NCBI GenBank assembly: GCA_028821815.1
Contig: JAPKEY010000044.1
Location: 1 to 9,948, forward strand
DNA length: 9,948 nucleotides
DNA from: Candidatus Poseidoniales archaeon
GTDB taxonomy: Archaea; Thermoplasmatota; Poseidoniia; Poseidoniales; Thalassarchaeaceae
Direction of reading: 5' to 3'
Made by a program: the position numbers and the translations under genes. Within the stretch, counting starts at the first letter, position 1; the number at the start of each line of letters is the position of its first letter. The notes below the pieces were generated by a model. It was not told the origin of the DNA and searched no databases. It saw only the letters and a program-made list of their open reading frames with translations. Positions 6,042-9,948 of the stretch are shown piece after piece.

Positions 6042-9000
6042 ATGAGCAACCCCGATTCAGGAGGATATGAACCGTCAGCATCGGTTCTACTGGATGATGA
6101 GGGGGAGTCAGCCTTCACCCGTTTGCGGGGAATGTGGGTCGGGCTTTCCGACCGAATGGATTCAGCGGGTGAATTTGTCCACGATGCTGTCGAAAAACCA
6201 GTGCGTGGATTTTATGGTTCGCTACACAAATCCCCAGGTGCCGTCATCGTCATCCTGTTACTTGTCACTGGTTTTATTGGCCAATATTCGGTTGATTTTC
6301 AACACCAAATCAATGGCGATGTTGAAGTATATCTCCCAGATGGGGCCGAATCCAAGGAATTACTACTTGAAGTTCGTGAAGGTTGGTCAACTGACATCGT
6401 GATGCTCTACATTCATACAGATAATGCGATAGAAGGGGGGACTCGAGGAACTTGTGAGGAAATTGATGATTGTGAGTATAATGTGACCAGCGTCAATGTT
6501 CTGAATCAGTTGTCCTATCTTGAAGGTGATGATGACAGTAGTCAAGGCAATTATGCCCGTGGGTTGGATTGGGATAAAGAAGACCGAGGGCGGAATGACG
6601 GTGTTGTTTGGATACTGTCCCCAGCACAAATAATCAAAGAAGAAAACAGTGCTCAAAATCGATTTAGATGTGCAATGGAAGAGCATGGTGTTGCCGGATT
6701 CAATCTCCAAGACTGCCCCATCACAACGGCCAGTCCCAATGATGGCTACGTGATTCCTCAGGACCAAAATACCGTGAATGAAATGGTCGGAAATGCCGGC
6801 AATTTGATGGATTCCTTTGTTCGCGACACCAATGCCGATGGAATCTGGGATACCGCTGTTATCGTCATGGGTATTCGCTTCGAAATGGAAGGGACGCAAA
6901 TCGATGCACGACCTGATCCGAAAGGTGATGTCGGCGAGACTATCAAGGACCACAAGGCATTCCTACTTTACACAGAGAAACTGGTTTACGATGAATCTGA
7001 CAAGGAAATTTGTCCACTTTGTGAACGGAAATATGATGTGAAATTATCACCAATGTGGTATGAAAATGATGACACTGGTGAACAAGAATGGAGAACACCA
7101 GACAATGGTGTACGTCGTGCAATTACCATCACAGGCCTAACCCCTGTGCTGCATGATGTTTCAGAAGCAGTTTACGAACAACTCGAATACATGCTACCTT
7201 GGTCGCTTGCATTCGTAGCAGTTACCATGTTCATTCTACATCGTAATCCGAAGGTTCTGATCATCTGTGGGACACCGATTATCATGAGTTTGGCGGTGAC
7301 CTTCGGCATTACCGTGATGGCAGACATTGAATTGACGCCGATGATTATTGCTGCCGGTCCTATTCTGATTGGACTCGGTGTCGACTATTCGTTACACCTC
7401 ATCAATCGTATCGAGGAAGGACGGAATGAACGGTTGGAGCAAGCCGCTGAAGATGCATGGCGGAATCAGCGTGAAGGATTGCACTCAGAAGAGATTGACC
7501 CATGGGACCCCGATGTATACCTCAATGCCACAGTGGATGCTGTAATGACTACTGGGAATGCGATTTTCCTTTCAGCACTAACCACCATCGTCGGATTTAG
7601 TGTACTGGCTTGGCCATTCCTTGTCCCCATCAAGCCAATGCGAACTGTAGGCTTGACTCTCGTCCTTGGAATCGTCTGCACATTCTTCTTCTCGATGATT
7701 ATGGTGCCTGTACTTGGTTGGGTCCTACGATATAGAAAGCGTGGATTAGAAACCGCTGACAAAGTATGGAAAAAAATTGGAAAGGTCCCTGTCGTTGGGT
7801 GGTGGGCTGTCATCCTCGTTGCCTTTGCAGTTAGTGGAGTAGGTATACTATTGATGGCAGATACAATGGGTGACGATATTACAGGTTCTTCTGATGAAGT
7901 CCCACCTGGCCTTGAGTCATACCAAACACTGGCGGAATACAGCCGAGTGTTTGAGGGCGGACAAACGAACATGTTCATCGTTGATGCAACATATCATACC
8001 GGAGAAAACGAAGCACCGATAAGAGATCTCGATGTACTTGATTCTATTTCGGCCATGGAAGATCAAATCGATGATGTACCTGAAACCACAACAGTGAGTT
8101 TGGTCACAATTCTCAGAGCTGTGCATGTTGATTTGGGAATTCCTGGTGTCCAGCCACAGAGTCTGTGGGAAATTCTACATGATGAGTGTTGGAATATTAC
8201 CAAGGATCCTGACTTTAGTGACATTTTACACCCAGAGTGTTTACCCTACTTGGGCTCCAGCCAACCACAAATGGTGGACGTGGCTTTTGATACACTATCT
8301 GTCGAAATTCGTTCGATGTTGATGAATGAAGCAGGTGGATCAGACAGTGGCGAAACCCAAACTCTGGTGTATGTGAATCAACCTTACATCAATCTCAGAG
8401 ATGCTGGCGCGTTGCGAGATGAAATCGATGGTTTACTCGCTGTTGGATTCCCTTCCCTTCCACAGGTTGAAGTCAGTGAATTGACTGGTGGATTGCCGCT
8501 TTCTTTGGACATAAATAAGGGGGTTCACGATGCGCAAAAAGATGCTACAATAATGACCATGTTTGTCCTGCTCTTTGTGATGGCAATTTTGTTCCGCTCA
8601 TTCAGACTCGCATTCTTCACAATGACCGCGGTAGGGGTTGTTGTTTTGTGGCAACCGTTGCTCATGTATAGCGGCGATGTGAACGTGAACGTATTCACGG
8701 CCATGGTTTCGACCATTGTATTCGGTATTGGTGTCGATGATTCGATTCACATCATTGACCGAATTCGCGAAGAGAAAGAGACCCCGGCAGGCATTGTAAA
8801 AACAGTTTCCAGAACGGGACAAACCATTTTTGAGACCACTGCGACAACGTGTGCCGGATTGGGTGCTGGTCTCTTGGTTGATATCCCAGGATTGAGAAAT
8901 TTCTTCGTGTTGATGATGCTTCTCATCACATTTGCCTTGTTGACCAGTTCAATTCTCCTACCTGCCATGCTGGTCGGTTGGCACACCCTCATGTTCTCCA

Positions 9001-9083
9001 TCACTGGTAAAGGTGAATACCAAGATCTCGACATTGATGTTGTTGTAGCAAATAGCCCCACACTGGATGCTATTCTTGACTAG
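6042..9083 (+). CDS. RND/MMPL superfamily membrane transporter
   Basis: A 1013-residue predicted exporter of the MMPL/Patched-like branch of the RND superfamily, built of two similar halves. About 60 cytoplasmic residues precede TM1 (66-86). A large external domain covers roughly 87-380, TM2-TM6 lie near 384-401, 404-426, 431-453, 506-528 and 535-563, TM7 near 584-606, a second external domain 607-830, and TM8-TM12 between 832 and 983. TM4 carries GLGVDYSLH (D448-Y449), the Asp-Tyr proton-relay pair of MmpL proteins; the matching TM10 site is GIGVDDSIH (D899-D900), closer to the GxxxDD motif of Patched. The first half has about 25 extra residues in the loop after TM4 (461-505). External domain 1 has an EF-hand-like DTNADGIWD loop and six cysteines including CPLC; domain 2 has C716 and C733. 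Substrate unknown: lipids, pigments or sterol-like molecules are typical of the family. Probably its own transcription unit. Confidence 0.88.
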   Translation: MSNPDSGGYEPSASVLLDDEGESAFTRLRGMWVGLSDRMDSAGEFVHDAVEKPVRGFYGSLHKSPGAVIVILLLVTGFIGQYSVDFQHQINGDVEVYLPDGAESKELLLEVREGWSTDIVMLYIHTDNAIEGGTRGTCEEIDDCEYNVTSVNVLNQLSYLEGDDDSSQGNYARGLDWDKEDRGRNDGVVWILSPAQIIKEENSAQNRFRCAMEEHGVAGFNLQDCPITTASPNDGYVIPQDQNTVNEMVGNAGNLMDSFVRDTNADGIWDTAVIVMGIRFEMEGTQIDARPDPKGDVGETIKDHKAFLLYTEKLVYDESDKEICPLCERKYDVKLSPMWYENDDTGEQEWRTPDNGVRRAITITGLTPVLHDVSEAVYEQLEYMLPWSLAFVAVTMFILHRNPKVLIICGTPIIMSLAVTFGITVMADIELTPMIIAAGPILIGLGVDYSLHLINRIEEGRNERLEQAAEDAWRNQREGLHSEEIDPWDPDVYLNATVDAVMTTGNAIFLSALTTIVGFSVLAWPFLVPIKPMRTVGLTLVLGIVCTFFFSMIMVPVLGWVLRYRKRGLETADKVWKKIGKVPVVGWWAVILVAFAVSGVGILLMADTMGDDITGSSDEVPPGLESYQTLAEYSRVFEGGQTNMFIVDATYHTGENEAPIRDLDVLDSISAMEDQIDDVPETTTVSLVTILRAVHVDLGIPGVQPQSLWEILHDECWNITKDPDFSDILHPECLPYLGSSQPQMVDVAFDTLSVEIRSMLMNEAGGSDSGETQTLVYVNQPYINLRDAGALRDEIDGLLAVGFPSLPQVEVSELTGGLPLSLDINKGVHDAQKDATIMTMFVLLFVMAILFRSFRLAFFTMTAVGVVVLWQPLLMYSGDVNVNVFTAMVSTIVFGIGVDDSIHIIDRIREEKETPAGIVKTVSRTGQTIFETTATTCAGLGAGLLVDIPGLRNFFVLMMLLITFALLTSSILLPAMLVGWHTLMFSITGKGEYQDLDIDVVVANSPTLDAILD

Positions 9084-9100
9084 GAACCCTCTAACTTGTG

Positions 9101-9117
9101 CAGCGCCGTAGGCGCTG
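9101..9117 (+). terminator. G/C-rich hairpin after the RND gene
   Basis: CAGCGCC and GGCGCTG form a perfect 7-base stem around the loop GTA, 17 bases after the stop codon. There is no T-tract behind it, so termination is only suggested by its place between two same-strand genes. Confidence 0.4.
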
Positions 9118-9155
9118 TCGCAAAGTTCAATTCTATGCACCCACTGCATTGTAGC

Positions 9156-9948
9156 ATGGGTCGGCGATTTGTTCTCCTTTTGGTCGCCTCTCTTCTGACT
9201 GTTTCGTGGTCGATTTCCCTCCCACTTGGAACTGGAGAAGTACGAGGCCCAGAGGGGGGTTCAATTTTATTTGAGCAGAAAACATTCGCTTCAGATGAGC
9301 CACTGGAAGCAACCATTGGACTTTGGGGCTTGACGCTAGGTCGCAATTATGATCTTCATTGGATGGTCCATGGAACAAATGACTCGAGTTTGTTGGGACC
9401 AGCAACGATTGTGAGTTCAGGTGTCATTCAGTTCTTTGCCAACCAAAGCGCAATGCAGATTGAATTCAGTGAACATCACATCTCCAATGAGTCGATGATG
9501 TATATTCTTGAAATTGGATTGAATTCATCCAGTGGTTGGACTGACGTATCCGCAACGGCGCCATTTTCTGTATTCTGGAAATCCATGTCTCCGCAATACA
9601 CAGATTTGTTTGTTTTTGGCGATAGTTTGTCAGATTCCGGGAATTCATACAGTGCGTTCGGAACCCCTGAAAGTCCACCATATTGGCAAGGCCGGTATTC
9701 CGATGGTAACAATTGGGCTGACTATACACAAGATTGGCTTGGCAATACCAATATCGCAGGTCGAGGTAGTGGTAGTGGAAACAACCGCGCATTTGGCGGT
9801 GCTGCAACCGGTGACGGTAAGACATTTTGGACCATTGATAACATTGGACTCCAAGTTGATGAATGGGATAATAATTTTAATTTGGGCGCAGGCGATGCTG
9901 TCGCCATCTGGGGTGGCGGTAATGATTTGCTAAACTACGGGGAAACGA
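9156..9948 (+). CDS. Secreted GDSL/SGNH-family lipase or esterase (3' end missing)
   Basis: The frame is open from ATG 9156 to the right edge (264 residues). An in-frame ATG at 9135 would add seven residues before the signal peptide. Residues 1-22 are a signal peptide (RRFVLLLVASLLTVSW). About 30-145 form a beta-rich, Ig-like domain of unknown type with four N-glycosylation sequons. From about 147 the SGNH hydrolase begins. Block I is FVFGDSLSDSGN with nucleophile Ser157. GRYSDGNNWADY and NRAFGGAAT (block II, oxyanion Gly about 214) follow. Block III is GGGNDLLN (N256). The wording is closest to the lipolytic and thermolabile-hemolysin-type GDSL enzymes. The catalytic Asp/His block V would lie beyond the window. 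Expected role: hydrolysis of lipid or ester substrates outside the cell. The translated part has no cysteine. Confidence 0.88.
   Translation, partial: MGRRFVLLLVASLLTVSWSISLPLGTGEVRGPEGGSILFEQKTFASDEPLEATIGLWGLTLGRNYDLHWMVHGTNDSSLLGPATIVSSGVIQFFANQSAMQIEFSEHHISNESMMYILEIGLNSSSGWTDVSATAPFSVFWKSMSPQYTDLFVFGDSLSDSGNSYSAFGTPESPPYWQGRYSDGNNWADYTQDWLGNTNIAGRGSGSGNNRAFGGAATGDGKTFWTIDNIGLQVDEWDNNFNLGAGDAVAIWGGGNDLLNYGET

Noticed and set aside
6387..6953. 188-codon open frame antisense to the RND gene
   Set aside because: It is a shadow of the RND coding sequence. It has no start signal and no recognisable domain.
7466..7978. 170-codon open frame antisense to the RND gene
   Set aside because: It has a low-complexity Thr/Ser/Pro/Arg composition typical of an antisense shadow, and the sense strand encodes membrane helices in order.
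9532..9933. 133-codon open frame on the plus strand inside the GDSL gene
   Set aside because: It is out of frame with a clear GDSL hydrolase whose motifs cover the same bases, and its translation is Ile/Val/Thr-rich without domains.
1..9948. tRNA, rRNA, riboswitch, CRISPR array or mobile element
   Set aside because: All gaps between genes are under 135 bases and show no cloverleaf, repeat-spacer pattern or transposase or integrase remnant by eye.

Overview
The window looks like ordinary chromosomal DNA of an archaeon, probably a planktonic euryarchaeote of the Marine Group II / Poseidoniales type. This is inferred from style and was not tested by alignment. The signs are short intergenic gaps, TATA-like boxes a few tens of bases ahead of start codons, almost no Shine-Dalgarno sites, genes changing strand every one to three genes, and many secreted or membrane proteins with acidic, Asp/Asn/Gly-rich exteriors. 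I see no rRNA, tRNA, CRISPR array, insertion sequence, integrase or phage gene.

Layout from left to right. Minus strand: a secreted protein cut by the left edge (possibly a beta-propeller), then the 23S rRNA 2'-O-methyltransferase RlmE. Plus strand: a secreted, C-terminally anchored thioredoxin-fold protein with a WCDTC site, then a small acidic protein of unknown function. Minus strand: a tightly packed run transcribed from about 4.9 kb back to 2.6 kb, consisting of an NAD-dependent sugar epimerase, a membrane-anchored TlpA/ResA-like thioredoxin with a CPHC site, and a vitamin K epoxide reductase (VKOR) homolog. In this run the stop of each gene touches or overlaps the start of the next. Plus strand: a family 2 glycosyltransferase of the polyprenyl-phosphate type, a 1013-residue RND/MMPL-family membrane protein, and a secreted GDSL/SGNH hydrolase cut by the right edge.

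Two themes connect the genes. The first is disulfide chemistry outside the membrane. VKOR and the CPHC thioredoxin are fused in an operon as an oxidase-donor pair, a second CxxC thioredoxin lies about 1 kb away, and the RND protein carries an even number of cysteines in its external loops, including a CPLC pair. The second is cell-surface sugar chemistry: the epimerase and glycosyltransferase are divergent neighbours, and the GDSL hydrolase has four N-glycosylation sequons within 50 residues. No wholly new system is evident. The best candidates for closer study are the redox module, the external Ca-loop and cysteine features of the RND protein, the N-terminal domain of the GDSL protein, and the inverted repeat around the divergent promoter near 1.3 kb.
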